Of a stretch of 55,407 bases of DNA, positions 24,495-33,783 are shown piece after piece (the stretch's first letter is position 1; the number at the start of each line of letters is the position of its first letter). The stretch spans positions 1 to 55,407 of the forward strand of contig JAOUMB010000015.1 in assembly GCA_029881725.1 (NCBI GenBank), given 5' to 3'. The translations under genes were made by a program, and so were the position numbers. The notes below the pieces were generated by a model. It ran no database searches, was not told the DNA's origin, and saw nothing but the letters and a program-made list of their open reading frames with translations. Source of the stretch: Nitrospirota bacterium (GTDB taxonomy: Bacteria; Nitrospirota; JACRHL01).

Positions 24495-25487
24495 TCAGAA
24501 CAGCACGTAGGTGGCGTACATGATGTAAAACGCCAGCCCCACCAGCAGGTGATACGGGCTCAGGCCGCCGCGCAGGCGCAGAAAGATCAGCAGCAGCGCG
24601 GCGCTCAGGATGGACAGGCCGCCCGCCACCACGATGCGCTTGTCCAGCATCCAGTCGGTGCCCAAAAGCCCCACGGTGACCGGGAACGTGGCCTGGAACA
24701 CCATGGCCCCGGTGATGTTGCCGATGGCCATCTGGTCCTTGCGCTGAAACAGCCAGATCAGGCTGTTCATCTTTTCCGGCAACTCGGTGGCCACCGGGGT
24801 GATCAGCAGGGACAGGATCAGGGCCGGGATCCCCACCGTTACCGCGATTTCCTCCACCGCCCCCACGAACAGGTGGGCGCCGCCCACGATGGCGGTCAGT
24901 GACAGCAGGATCTGCGACCAGATAAAGAAAAACGGCGGTTGGTCGGTGTTGGACTTCAGGATCAGAGGGGGCAGTTCCTCGTCATGGGTGTTGGCCTCCT
25001 CGGAAACGGTTTTCTTCACGTAGTAGGCGTAAACCAGCACCAGCACCACCGCCACGGTGATGTGAAACCAGCGTTCCTGAACGTACACTGCCACCATGGC
25101 CAGCGAAAACGCCAGCAGGAACACGCGCAACTCCAGATCCAGCTGGCGGGTGTCCAGGTTCAGGTGCGGTTCCCGGCGGCCCATGCGCACGAAGGTATAG
25201 ACCCCAAGTGCCGCCAGCGGCAGGGACAGGGTGCTGAGCATCAGCGGCGCGCCGATGATAGCGCCGATGCCGATGTCGTCGCTGGCCGCCGAGGAGCCGA
25301 AAAAGATCGCCATGATCGGGATCATGGTTTCCGGCAGGGCGGTGCCCACCCCGGCGAAGATGCTGCCCACCACGCCGTCGGAGACCCCCAGCCGCTTGCC
25401 CAGCCACTCCACTCCGTTGGTAAACACGTGGCACCCCACCAGGATGATGGCCAGGGCGCTGATAAACAGGAATACGGAAGTCAGCAT
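24495..25487 (-). CDS. Calcium/sodium antiporter (CaCA family)
   Basis: The 330-residue membrane protein has about ten hydrophobic segments in two inverted halves. Both alpha repeats are visible: GSIFAGVGTALPETMIPIMA in the first and LLITPVATELPEKMNSLIWL in the second, each with the ion-binding Glu after Leu-Pro. Such exchangers move Ca2+ or another cation against Na+ or H+. Its place between lptD and crcB is unusual; export of calcium alongside fluoride is one idea but unproven. No ribosome site stands out at the ATG. Confidence 0.88.
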   Translation of the reverse strand: MLTSVFLFISALAIILVGCHVFTNGVEWLGKRLGVSDGVVGSIFAGVGTALPETMIPIMAIFFGSSAASDDIGIGAIIGAPLMLSTLSLPLAALGVYTFVRMGRREPHLNLDTRQLDLELRVFLLAFSLAMVAVYVQERWFHITVAVVLVLVYAYYVKKTVSEEANTHDEELPPLILKSNTDQPPFFFIWSQILLSLTAIVGGAHLFVGAVEEIAVTVGIPALILSLLITPVATELPEKMNSLIWLFQRKDQMAIGNITGAMVFQATFPVTVGLLGTDWMLDKRIVVAGGLSILSAALLLIFLRLRGGLSPYHLLVGLAFYIMYATYVLF

Positions 25488-25501
25488 GGGCGTGGACTAT
25501 A

Positions 25502-27625
25502 TCACAGGGCCCCGGGCCGCGCCCCGGCACCGAACAGCGGATCGGCAAACGCGGCCGTCCGTTCCCGGCCCCCGGCACCGGCCAGGGCAAGCCGGAAACG
25601 CACCAGATTGCGGTCGGGAAAATCCACGTATTCCAGCGCCAGCGACCAGCAACTGCCCACAAAGGCCAGCCCGGCTCCGGCTTCGGCGGCCCGGTGGTCG
25701 CGGGCGTCGTAATCCACGTGGGCGGACAGCTCCACCCCGGCCCACTGCCCCACCACCACCCGCCCGCGCTGCATGTGGCTGCGCGTCCCGCCGGGGGATT
25801 GAACGGTCACCGTATCGGCCCAGAACGGCGTGCCGGTGGCCAGCGTGCCCCGGTCGTACACGTCGCCCACCGACAGGGTGATGCCCCGCGCCCGCACCGC
25901 CAGATCGGCGGCCAGCCACTCCACCGTGGCGTCCTGTGGCCGGTGCAAGCTGTCGGCGCGCACCACGGCACCGCCCGGAACCGGCACCGATACCCGCGAG
26001 CGCACCGCCACCGGCGCCTGATCGCGCAGGTCGTAGGGCAGTGCCAGCCGCCAGTGCAGGGGCCCCACCCGCTGGTTCAGGCGCGCCACCACTTCCCGCG
26101 CCGGGGCGATTCCCTCCAACTGGTCGAAGGCATCGGATTTGGCCGGGTGGACCGGCACGTAGCGGTAATGAATTTGCGGTTCGATCCGGTGCGGCAGGCC
26201 GAACAGGCGGCCGGAGATGCGGGTTCCCAGGGTGGCGGAAAGGGGATAGGTGCGTGCCGTGGTAGCGCTCCCTCCCCCCGCCCGTTCGCTGTAGACGATG
26301 GCCCGCGCCTCGGCCCGCCCGGCGGCGGTGAAGCGCCCTCCCAGCAGCGGCAGACGCAGGGACAGGCGCGGCGCCAGATCGGCGCGCACCACGTCGGCGC
26401 CGGGATCGCGCACCAGGTTGTCGGCGGAGGCGGTCAACCCGGCCCATACCGGCAACGGCCCCAGGCGGCGGTCCAGCACGCCCGCCCGCAAACTCGGCAG
26501 GTGCTGCGTGGGCGCGGCCGCCGCGCCCACCAGATCCTCCGTATGGCGGAACAGCACGGCGGTGACCGCACCGGAGGTGGAGCGGGTGGCGAACAGGTTC
26601 GACTCCAGGCTCTCGGTGGTGCGCACCTCGGCGCTTTCCCCCACCTGACGCAGGTAATCGCGCCGGTTGACGCGGATCATGTCCGCGTGCAGGTTCCACC
26701 CCTCCGGGCGCACGGTGGCGTGCCGCCAGTGGCCAAGTACCCGGTGCAGCCCGTCGGCACGGTCGTCGAACCCTTCGGCGGAAAGGGAACCCCGGGTATA
26801 GCGGGAGGCCATGTAGCGGTATTCCAGTTGCCCGCCCGGACCCCGCCGGGAGCGATGGTCCCAGGCCACGGTCAGGTCCGACCATTGATTGATCGCCCAG
26901 TAGAACGGCTGCACCACGCGTACCCCGTCGCGGGTGTCGCCGCCGATGGTGGGCAGCAACAGGCCGGTCTGCCGATCGGAGGTGGGAAACAGGAACACCG
27001 GTACATACAGCACCGGAACATCCTTGACCCGGAAGGTGAGAGACCGGGCCACCAGTGTGCCACCGGGAATCGCCGACAGGGAGCGCGCCGCCACCGACCA
27101 GGCGCGGCGCTCCCCCGGCTCGCAGGAGCAGGCGGAAAACACCCCGTGCCGCACCCGGATGCGCCCGTTGGCGGAACGGGTGATGATTTCGCCGTCCAGA
27201 TAGTAGCGGCCGTCCACCACCAGTTCCCCCCCCAGCACCCGGCCGCTGCCTTCGGCGATGTTCCATTCGAAGCGGTCCGCCGCCAGCCGGTGAGCGGCCT
27301 CTTCCAACCGGACGTTGCCCTCCCCCACCACGCGCCCCTCGCCCCGCAGCCACTCCACGTGGGTGGCGGAAAGGCGCGCCGCCCCCCGGGTGACCACCAC
27401 GTTGCCGTCGGCGGTGATGGTGTCACCGGTCTGGCTGTAGTGCATCCGGTCGGCGCTCACCTGCACCCCGCCCATGCTGGCCTGGCTGCGCGTTGGCTTG
27501 TCTGGAGCGGGGAGCGGAGCCGGAGCGGTGCCCTCCGGCGGCTCCGGTGCGGGCGGGGTCTGTGCCGCAACCGGACTCGCCGCGAGCAGCAGCGCCAGCA
27601 GGGAGGGCAGCGTCCGGCGCATCAT
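25502..27625 (-). CDS. lptD: LPS-assembly protein LptD
   Basis: This 707-residue protein is the outer-membrane translocon that inserts lipopolysaccharide together with LptE. After a signal peptide (LLLAASPVAAQ) and a Pro-rich linker there is an OstA/LptA-like jellyroll (VQVSADRMHYSQTGDTI, GNVVVTRGAARLSATHVEW). The large C-terminal beta-barrel begins VLYVPVFLFPTSDRQTGLLLP. It is a little shorter than the E. coli protein. The cysteine pair in CSCEPGE is near the usual disulfide site. The start overlaps the folC stop (ATGA), an unusual neighbour; lptD more often precedes surA. Confidence 0.93.
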   Translation of the reverse strand: MMRRTLPSLLALLLAASPVAAQTPPAPEPPEGTAPAPLPAPDKPTRSQASMGGVQVSADRMHYSQTGDTITADGNVVVTRGAARLSATHVEWLRGEGRVVGEGNVRLEEAAHRLAADRFEWNIAEGSGRVLGGELVVDGRYYLDGEIITRSANGRIRVRHGVFSACSCEPGERRAWSVAARSLSAIPGGTLVARSLTFRVKDVPVLYVPVFLFPTSDRQTGLLLPTIGGDTRDGVRVVQPFYWAINQWSDLTVAWDHRSRRGPGGQLEYRYMASRYTRGSLSAEGFDDRADGLHRVLGHWRHATVRPEGWNLHADMIRVNRRDYLRQVGESAEVRTTESLESNLFATRSTSGAVTAVLFRHTEDLVGAAAAPTQHLPSLRAGVLDRRLGPLPVWAGLTASADNLVRDPGADVVRADLAPRLSLRLPLLGGRFTAAGRAEARAIVYSERAGGGSATTARTYPLSATLGTRISGRLFGLPHRIEPQIHYRYVPVHPAKSDAFDQLEGIAPAREVVARLNQRVGPLHWRLALPYDLRDQAPVAVRSRVSVPVPGGAVVRADSLHRPQDATVEWLAADLAVRARGITLSVGDVYDRGTLATGTPFWADTVTVQSPGGTRSHMQRGRVVVGQWAGVELSAHVDYDARDHRAAEAGAGLAFVGSCWSLALEYVDFPDRNLVRFRLALAGAGGRERTAAFADPLFGAGARPGAL

Positions 27626-28947
27626 GACGCCACCGGACGGCCCAGCACCCGCAAGGCGGCGCGGGCCTCCCCCAGGGTGTAGATGGAGCCGCTGATGCAT
27701 ACGCGCCCGCCCTCGGCCTCGGCCGCCTTCAGGGCCAGGGCCACCGCATCGGCCACCCGGGGGGCGATTTCCATGGACAGGTTCATGCGCCCGGCCACGC
27801 AGGCCTGGGCGGGAAGATCCCCCCCGCGCGGGGTGTCGGGGCGGGTCAGAATCAGGTGGTGCACGTGCTCCCGGAGCGGTTCCAGCATCTGCACAAACTG
27901 CTTGTCCGCCAGAACACCCAGCACCAGCCACAAAGGCACGCCTTTTCCCCACTCCGCCAGATAGGCGGCCAGCACCGCCGCCGCTTCCGGATTGTGGGCG
28001 GCATCCATCAATACCGGCGGCGCGCCGGGCACCGACTCCAGCCTGCCCGGCCAGCGGGTGGCGGAGAGGGCGCTCCGCACGGTGGCCTCGGCCACCGCCA
28101 CGCCGGGGGGAAACATCAGTTCCACCGCCGCCAGCGCCAGGGCCGCATTGCGCCGCTGATGGGATCCGGCCAGGGACAGGGTCAGGCCGGTGTAATTGGT
28201 GCGGATCCCGCGATAGGCCAGAGTCCCCTCCCCCAGAACGTCAAAATGCTCCCCCAGCACGTACAGGGGCGCGCCGCGCTCTTCCGCCGTGGCGCGAATC
28301 ACCGCCAGCGCCTTGCCTTCGGCGCCGGTGACCACCGGCACACCCGGCTTGATGATGCCCGCCTTCTCCACCGCCACTTCCGCCACGGTGGCCCCCAGAT
28401 GTTCCGCGTGCTCCAGCGACACGCCGGTAATCACGCTCACCTTCGGGGTGAGCACGTTGGTGGCGTCCAGGCGTCCGCCCATGCCGGTTTCCACCACCGC
28501 CACGTCCACCGGTCCGCCGGCGGCGGCACGGGCGAAATGCGCCAGCGCCATGACCGTGCCGACCTCGAAGAAGGTGGGCGGCGGATCGTCCCCGGCCACT
28601 GCCGCCACGCGCCCGGCCAGCGCCACCAGATCCGCGTCGGACACCGGCACTCCGGCCACGGCGATGCGTTCGGAAAAATCTTCCAGATGGGGCGACGTGT
28701 AGCGCCCCACGGTGAGTCCCATTGCCCTTAGAAGGGCGTCGGCAAAGGCCACGGTGGAACCCTTGCCGTTGGTTCCGGCCACGTGCAGGGACGGGTATTT
28801 GAGGTGGGGATTGCCGAGAGCGTCCAGCAGCCCGGTGACCGTTTCCAGCCCCAACTTGATGCCGAACAGGGCCAGCCGCGCCAGCCACGCGTCCACGTCG
28901 GCCCGCGCCGCAAACGGGCGGAAAGCGGGTTCCGGCGGGTTGCCCAC
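27622..28947 (-). CDS. folC: Folylpolyglutamate / dihydrofolate synthase
   Basis: The 441-residue enzyme adds glutamate to folates and probably also makes dihydrofolate from dihydropteroate. The P-loop is VAGTNGKGSTVAF, followed by YTSPHLEDFSERI, the Mur-ligase Glu segment VAVVETGMGGRLDATNVL, and the C-terminal ligase motif VLMDAAHNPEAA. GTG start, 11 bases downstream of accD in the same direction; the accD-folC pair is common in proteobacteria. Its stop overlaps lptD. Confidence 0.95.
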   Translation of the reverse strand: MGNPPEPAFRPFAARADVDAWLARLALFGIKLGLETVTGLLDALGNPHLKYPSLHVAGTNGKGSTVAFADALLRAMGLTVGRYTSPHLEDFSERIAVAGVPVSDADLVALAGRVAAVAGDDPPPTFFEVGTVMALAHFARAAAGGPVDVAVVETGMGGRLDATNVLTPKVSVITGVSLEHAEHLGATVAEVAVEKAGIIKPGVPVVTGAEGKALAVIRATAEERGAPLYVLGEHFDVLGEGTLAYRGIRTNYTGLTLSLAGSHQRRNAALALAAVELMFPPGVAVAEATVRSALSATRWPGRLESVPGAPPVLMDAAHNPEAAAVLAAYLAEWGKGVPLWLVLGVLADKQFVQMLEPLREHVHHLILTRPDTPRGGDLPAQACVAGRMNLSMEIAPRVADAVALALKAAEAEGGRVCISGSIYTLGEARAALRVLGRPVAS

Positions 28948-28958
28948 GGGGGTCCGGT

Positions 28959-29825
28959 TCAGGCGACCGGCCGCGCTTCCTTGAGGCCGAAAAAGGCCAG
29001 CAGGCGGCCCAGGGTGTCGCGCAGTTGCTTGCGATCGACAATCATGTCCACCTGACCGTGCTCCAGCAGGAATTCGGATCGTTGGAACCCTTCGGGCAGG
29101 GTCTGCTTGATGGTCTGCTCGATCACCCGCGGCCCGGCAAACCCGATCAGGGCGCCCGGCTCGGCCAGATTGATGTCGCCCAGCATGCTGTAGCTGGCGG
29201 CCACGCCACCGAAGGTGGGATCGGTCAGCACCGAGATGTAGGGCACGCGGGCCTCGCCCATGCGTGCGATGGCGGCGCTGGTCTTGGCCATTTGCATCAG
29301 GGACAGGATGCCCTCCTGCATGCGCGCGCCGCCGGAAGCGGAGAACAGGATCATCGGCACGTTGCGCTCGATGGCGCGTTCGGCGGCACGGGTGATTTTT
29401 TCACCCACCACCGAACCCATGCTGCCGCCCTGAAACGCGAAATCCATCACCCCCACCACCACCGGCCACCCCAGTATCATGGCGTCGCCCACCACCATGG
29501 CATCGTTGCGGCCGGTCTTTTTCTGGGCGCGCTTGGTGCGCTCTTTGTAGCGGATCGAATCCTTGAAGTTCAGCGGGTCGCCCGGCTTGAGCCCCTGGCC
29601 CCACTCCACGAAGGTGCCCGGATCACAGGTGAGGCTGATGCGCTCCTCCACCGAGATCGGAAAGTGATAATTGCACTTGGGGCAGATGCGGTCGTTGCTG
29701 TCCACCTCCTTGCGGTAGATGATCTCCTTGCACCCGTTGCACTTGATCCAGAACCCTTCGGGGATCTGGGTCTTGTCGGTGGTGGAGGTGGTGAGTTTGC
29801 GCAGCTTGCGTCGAAACCAGGACAA
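28959..29825 (-). CDS. accD: Acetyl-CoA carboxylase carboxyltransferase beta subunit
   Basis: The 288-residue protein transfers the carboxyl group from biotin to acetyl-CoA with AccA. The N-terminal zinc ribbon is KCNGCKEI and CPKCNYHFP. The crotonase-fold body has GARMQEGILSLMQMAKTSAA, PTFGGVAASYSMLGD and AEPGALIGFAGPRVIEQT. I take the TTG as start because the protein then begins SWFRRKL like other AccD proteins, and GAGG lies seven bases upstream; no ATG is suitably placed. Confidence 0.96.
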   Translation of the reverse strand: MSWFRRKLRKLTTSTTDKTQIPEGFWIKCNGCKEIIYRKEVDSNDRICPKCNYHFPISVEERISLTCDPGTFVEWGQGLKPGDPLNFKDSIRYKERTKRAQKKTGRNDAMVVGDAMILGWPVVVGVMDFAFQGGSMGSVVGEKITRAAERAIERNVPMILFSASGGARMQEGILSLMQMAKTSAAIARMGEARVPYISVLTDPTFGGVAASYSMLGDINLAEPGALIGFAGPRVIEQTIKQTLPEGFQRSEFLLEHGQVDMIVDRKQLRDTLGRLLAFFGLKEARPVA

Positions 29826-29941
29826 CGTAGGGCCTCGATAGCGGAAGAAAAAACCGTACCGCGAGCGCCCCGCCGACGCCCGCCAAGGGGAATCAGGTTA
29901 GCACAAGTTCACGAATTTGGGACGGGGGACTCGGACCGATC

Positions 29942-32056
29942 TTACGGAGCAGGGGGAATCTGCTCAAAGAGCAGCCGGTAGGAACCGTGGATATCCGTGG
30001 CTACGGGAGCGTTCGGGGAGCGGCTGACCCGCACGTAATAGGTGGCCGGATATACGGGAGCGCTCAGGTCGGCCACGATACGGGCACCATAATATTCCGG
30101 GATCCTCAACTGGTCGTTCTGACCCGGAAAATTGGCCGCGTTGGGGGGACAGGACGGCAGATAGATGTCGGTCCCGGCCACTGTGACAATATCCGGGTTA
30201 CAGTTCAGATCCATGGATGCAGTGTGCTCCCCAAACATCAGCCCTGAGGCTGTGCTACCCCAGTACCGGTATCGCAACGGCAGATAGGTGTCGTTAACGA
30301 TCATCACCTGCTGGTTCGCGTCCAGCAACTCCATCATTGGATCCCCTCCGTTGGACAGGTCGGTGGTGGTGATCCGGTAGATTCCGGGGCTGGTCACTTC
30401 AAGCTGATAAAGGTCGACGTCCCCCTCCGGGAAAAGCGTGAACTGTTTGTCTTTACCGTGGGTAAGGCTCTGCAGCGGCAAGACCCTGCTGCGCGTGGGC
30501 GTGATGCTGCGGATCAGATGGTTTCCGCCGCCCCCCTCGTCCACCAGACGGTCCTCCGCCACACGTTGCTCCAACTCGGAAAAACTGTCGTCATAACCAT
30601 ACAGGTCATCTTCGAACGGCATTTTGCGGTCCGCCACGAGGTGCGACCGGAAGGTTAACACTCGCGCCTGGTCCTGACGGTAAAGTTGCTCCACCCGCTC
30701 CCAAAAAGACCCGAAGGTCTGATCCAGGCCATTCCCCTTCATGTCCAGCAGGGCACTCAGAATGCCAAAGGCGCCAATCCCGTTGGCCCCACTCACACCC
30801 TTGTAAATATCCCACAGGGCGGCACTGACGGACACCTCACTGGTGGTGGTTTTTACCCGGTACTGAAAAACATCCGCTCCCACCGGGGCCGTATCGTAAT
30901 TGGGTTTGTTCTGGTCCGCCACCAGCGCGGTGGCGGTATCCATCTCATAGGCCCAGGCCAGCGCGCCCAACGCGCCGTCGGTGCCGGGATAGGGGCTGAT
31001 CATCCATTGAGGCCCCGAGCGATTGGAGGCCGAAACGGGCAGCACGTCGCGGATCATGGCCGACAGGAACGATGCCCACCCCTCGGAATAGGCCAGCCGC
31101 GCATCCTGGGTATAGCCGTTGATGAAGTGCTGGCCACCCGGAGAGTCGGAACGCCCCACCTGGTCATATACAAAGTGGCCGAACTCATGCAGCACGGTGT
31201 CGTCGTCGTATTCGTCGGAATCGCCCCCCCCGGCGCCGTTGATGTGGATGACCACCTGTCCCGCCACCGCCGGATCGCCCGGGTGATAGTGGGTGCCGAG
31301 CGCGGCGTCCCACTGCCACTGCACCTCCAGTTGCGGCAGTTGCACGCCCCACGCGGTATGGATCGCCTCGTAGCCGTAGGTGACCACATCCATGATGTTG
31401 AATGCGCCGGACACTGGAACCGCTCTCGTCGCACTGACCGGCATCAGCGTGTCCTGGCGGATCACAAAATCCGCCACCCGGTTGATGGCCAGATCGTCCA
31501 CGCTGGTGACGACCCCGTCCAACTGATACACGTGAGCCGGGTTCCCGTCCGGCGCCACCGCCACTTCGGCCCCCGGCTCCGCCTGGGGCGGCACCGCCAG
31601 CGAGCGGACCCGCAAAAAGGCGGTGGCCGGTTTCAGTTGGGTGCTGATGCAGTAGGCGCCATCGGAATCGGTCACGGCGGTGCCCAGCGGGTTCCCCAGC
31701 GCGCCGTCGATCATCGCCACCCGGGCATACCGCACCGGACGCAGTACCGACTCGGCAAAACCGTTGGTGTCGTAGGGCCGGTCCTCGTACTGGACGATGC
31801 CGGCAAAGTGGGTATCCTCCCCCTCGCACAGGGCGGCCGGATCCGCTCCCGCGCCACCGCCACCGGCACCGCCTCCGCCACAGGCGGCGGTCAACAGCAG
31901 GGCCGCAAACGCCGCCGCGCGGAAGGGTTTGAAGAAAAGGGAGGCGTGACCGTGCGTCCGCTCACCCGGAGGGGTGTTCGCGCACGCCGTTGTGCACCGG
32001 AGCTTCCGGCTCCGGCGCGGGCTTGGGGTGTAATATTTCGGTCCCTTCGGGCACAC
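29942..32056 (-). CDS. Secreted gluzincin-like metallopeptidase lipoprotein
   Basis: A protein of about 700 residues with a hydrophobic signal and lipobox LTAAC, followed by a Gly-rich spacer. The catalytic zinc motif is HEFGH (290-294), with a likely third ligand Glu325 in AYSEGWASFL. The N-terminal mature part resembles a carboxypeptidase-regulatory-like beta domain, and the C-terminus a pre-peptidase beta-sandwich. The start is a problem: the only ATG in frame, at 32056, lies inside the upstream gene and puts 45 odd residues before the signal. An ACG at 31957, just after the upstream stop, would give a normal signal of about 25 residues. It follows an orphan GspK and is a plausible type II secretion substrate. 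Confidence 0.75.
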   Translation of the reverse strand: MCPKGPKYYTPSPRRSRKLRCTTACANTPPGERTHGHASLFFKPFRAAAFAALLLTAACGGGGAGGGGAGADPAALCEGEDTHFAGIVQYEDRPYDTNGFAESVLRPVRYARVAMIDGALGNPLGTAVTDSDGAYCISTQLKPATAFLRVRSLAVPPQAEPGAEVAVAPDGNPAHVYQLDGVVTSVDDLAINRVADFVIRQDTLMPVSATRAVPVSGAFNIMDVVTYGYEAIHTAWGVQLPQLEVQWQWDAALGTHYHPGDPAVAGQVVIHINGAGGGDSDEYDDDTVLHEFGHFVYDQVGRSDSPGGQHFINGYTQDARLAYSEGWASFLSAMIRDVLPVSASNRSGPQWMISPYPGTDGALGALAWAYEMDTATALVADQNKPNYDTAPVGADVFQYRVKTTTSEVSVSAALWDIYKGVSGANGIGAFGILSALLDMKGNGLDQTFGSFWERVEQLYRQDQARVLTFRSHLVADRKMPFEDDLYGYDDSFSELEQRVAEDRLVDEGGGGNHLIRSITPTRSRVLPLQSLTHGKDKQFTLFPEGDVDLYQLEVTSPGIYRITTTDLSNGGDPMMELLDANQQVMIVNDTYLPLRYRYWGSTASGLMFGEHTASMDLNCNPDIVTVAGTDIYLPSCPPNAANFPGQNDQLRIPEYYGARIVADLSAPVYPATYYVRVSRSPNAPVATDIHGSYRLLFEQIPPAP

Positions 32057-32435
32057 GGATGGTCACCGACCGGGAGTAATGCACGTTCGATGCCGAACTG
32101 GCCCGCACCTGCACGGTCACCTTGCCCGGCCGCTGCACCCGCAGCCGCCAAACCCGTTCGCTCCCCCCGCCGCCGACGGGCCCGGCCCACTGCATGGGCC
32201 CTTCCAGTACCTCCACCCCGCCCGGCGCATGCAGTTGCACGCGCCCGTCCAGAATGACCGGTGAATGGATGGTGACGGTCAGGCGCACGGCGCCATCCGC
32301 ATCCGGTGTGGAATCCAATTGCCAACTTAGGGAAAGCGGAGACTGTGGTTTGGCCGCCATGGCGGCACCGGAGACGCACCCCACCATCCCCACGGCAAGC
32401 AGCAACAGCCCGGCCGACCAGCGCCGGATTTTCAT
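31962..32435 (-). CDS. Small lipoprotein with beta-sandwich-like domain
   Basis: A 157-residue protein with a lipoprotein signal (LLLLAVGMVGC, Cys about 20). The mature part has alternating strands such as LSLSWQLDST, AVRLTVTIHSPVILDGRVQLH and VTVQVRASS, suggesting one Ig-like beta-sandwich. The tail is Pro/Glu-rich (PKPAPEPEAP). I do not recognise a family. The ATG is 12 bases after the gspK stop, with GAAAGG directly abutting it. It sits where gspL or gspM would be expected in a complete secretion operon and probably works with the peptidase encoded next. Confidence 0.6.
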   Translation of the reverse strand: MKIRRWSAGLLLLAVGMVGCVSGAAMAAKPQSPLSLSWQLDSTPDADGAVRLTVTIHSPVILDGRVQLHAPGGVEVLEGPMQWAGPVGGGGSERVWRLRVQRPGKVTVQVRASSASNVHYSRSVTIRVPEGTEILHPKPAPEPEAPVHNGVREHPSG

Positions 32436-32446
32436 CCTTTCGACCG

Positions 32447-33625
32447 TTATTCGACGCGCCACCACAGTACCTCCAGTTTCTTGCTTTTCAATGCCGCCGT
32501 CCCGCGCTTGCGGGAAAGCAGCGCCCGCACGGTGCGACGGGTGTCACCCACGTCGCCTTCCACCTGTACCGCAAAATAGTCGCTGGTGGCCGCAACCAGC
32601 GGCGCCAGCTTGCTGGCGAGGGTGCCCGCACCCACGTTCAGCCCGGAGCCAATCCCGTGGACCTGCTGCAAGTCACCGGGCAGGGAGCGGAAAGGCTGTT
32701 CGGACCGGAACTCGTCGATGTTTCCCGCCCCACCCCGCCCAAGCTCCGGATGCAGGGCGGCAAGCAACTCGATGGAGGCGGTGTTCAGATTGATCTTGTG
32801 CATGGGCCGCACCGTGGTGCCCCCTCCCGCGGGAGGGGTTCCGCCGGGGGCTACATCCGGGGGCAACACCGTCACGTGGGGGGTAAGCCGTTTTACCACC
32901 TCCGGCGTATATCCATATACCAGCCGCAACTCGTCCACCGTGCGCATGGGGCCCTTGCCCGCGGCAAAGATGTCCGCCAGATCACCATCATGGCGGCATT
33001 GGGCGGCCACACCGGAATTGCCCACGCTGCTGTCCAGCCGGTCCAGCAGGCACTCCACCAGACCCGCCACCCCCACATCCAGGTCCGGATCGTCATCGAA
33101 GCCCAACTCTTCCAGCAGACGGGTAAAAATTTCAATGTGATCGGTCACCTCCGCCGGAACCGTTCCCGCCGAGGAGTCGTAACTCAGGTCGTTCAGGTTC
33201 AGCTTGCCGCCCTCGTCGGTCACCCGCAGGATCAGGTTCATTCCGGGTGGAAGCACCTCCCCGGCAATGGGAAATCCGCCGATCTCGCGCCCGTTGACGC
33301 CGGAAAGCTCCCACCACAGGGTGGCATCCTTGAAGCGGTCCTCGGTCCGGGGGCTGCCGTCGTAGTTGTCCTTGTCCAGGCTCAGGATGTAGCTGACCAC
33401 CCGGGCCCCGGTGTCGGCCAGCACGGTGGCCTGGGCGTTGTCGCGAAAGTTGTAGGCGGAGCGCAGATCAAGGCGGGTGCGGAAGTCGAACTCCACGATC
33501 AGCGTGGTCATCAGGGCCACCACCAGCAGGGTGAGCACCAGCGCCACGCCGCGCTCCTCGCCCAGCAGGCGGCGCGCATCGCGCATCCACCCCGGAATCA
33601 CGTGTTTATGGATAAAACCCCTCAT
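32447..33625 (-). CDS. gspK: Type II secretion minor pseudopilin GspK
   Basis: The 392-residue protein has the type IV pilin-like N-terminus: a basic leader ending GEERG, then the hydrophobic helix VALVLTLLVVALMTTLIVEFDF. It continues with the GspK globular region: YILSLDKDNYDGS, GGKLNLNDL, and a helix-hairpin-helix-like KINLNTASIELLAALHP. GspK caps the pseudopilus tip with GspI and GspJ. No other gsp gene is in the window; gspL/M, which normally follow, are replaced by a lipoprotein and a peptidase. AGGA lies four bases before the ATG. Confidence 0.85.
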   Translation of the reverse strand: MRGFIHKHVIPGWMRDARRLLGEERGVALVLTLLVVALMTTLIVEFDFRTRLDLRSAYNFRDNAQATVLADTGARVVSYILSLDKDNYDGSPRTEDRFKDATLWWELSGVNGREIGGFPIAGEVLPPGMNLILRVTDEGGKLNLNDLSYDSSAGTVPAEVTDHIEIFTRLLEELGFDDDPDLDVGVAGLVECLLDRLDSSVGNSGVAAQCRHDGDLADIFAAGKGPMRTVDELRLVYGYTPEVVKRLTPHVTVLPPDVAPGGTPPAGGGTTVRPMHKINLNTASIELLAALHPELGRGGAGNIDEFRSEQPFRSLPGDLQQVHGIGSGLNVGAGTLASKLAPLVAATSDYFAVQVEGDVGDTRRTVRALLSRKRGTAALKSKKLEVLWWRVE

Positions 33626-33639
33626 CGGTTCCTGAGCGG

Positions 33640-33648
33640 ATTATACCA
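33640..33648 (-). promoter_or_regulatory. Extended -10 promoter for gspK
   Basis: The minus strand reads TGG-TATAAT, a perfect extended -10 element, with no good -35. It ends 15 bases before the gspK ATG, so the leader would be only about eight bases. This would make gspK the first gene of its operon. Confidence 0.45.
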
Positions 33649-33783
33649 GCCGGACCGGGGCCGGCCGGATTCCCGACCGCACGGGGATGAAACGGACATC
33701 GAACCGGCCGCCGGCCCGCTTGCGGCATCCCGCCATCCGGTCGGCACGTATGGAGGTGCGCACCGCGCACGCGCCTTGCGCAC

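Noticed and set aside
24495-25501. Fluoride riboswitch before crcB
   Set aside because: Only a few bases separate the genes, and no fluoride aptamer-like stem is present upstream of the exchanger.
25694-27682. Long plus-strand frame opposite lptD
   Set aside because: Antisense shadow of a strongly supported gene; it has no ribosome site and no recognisable domain.
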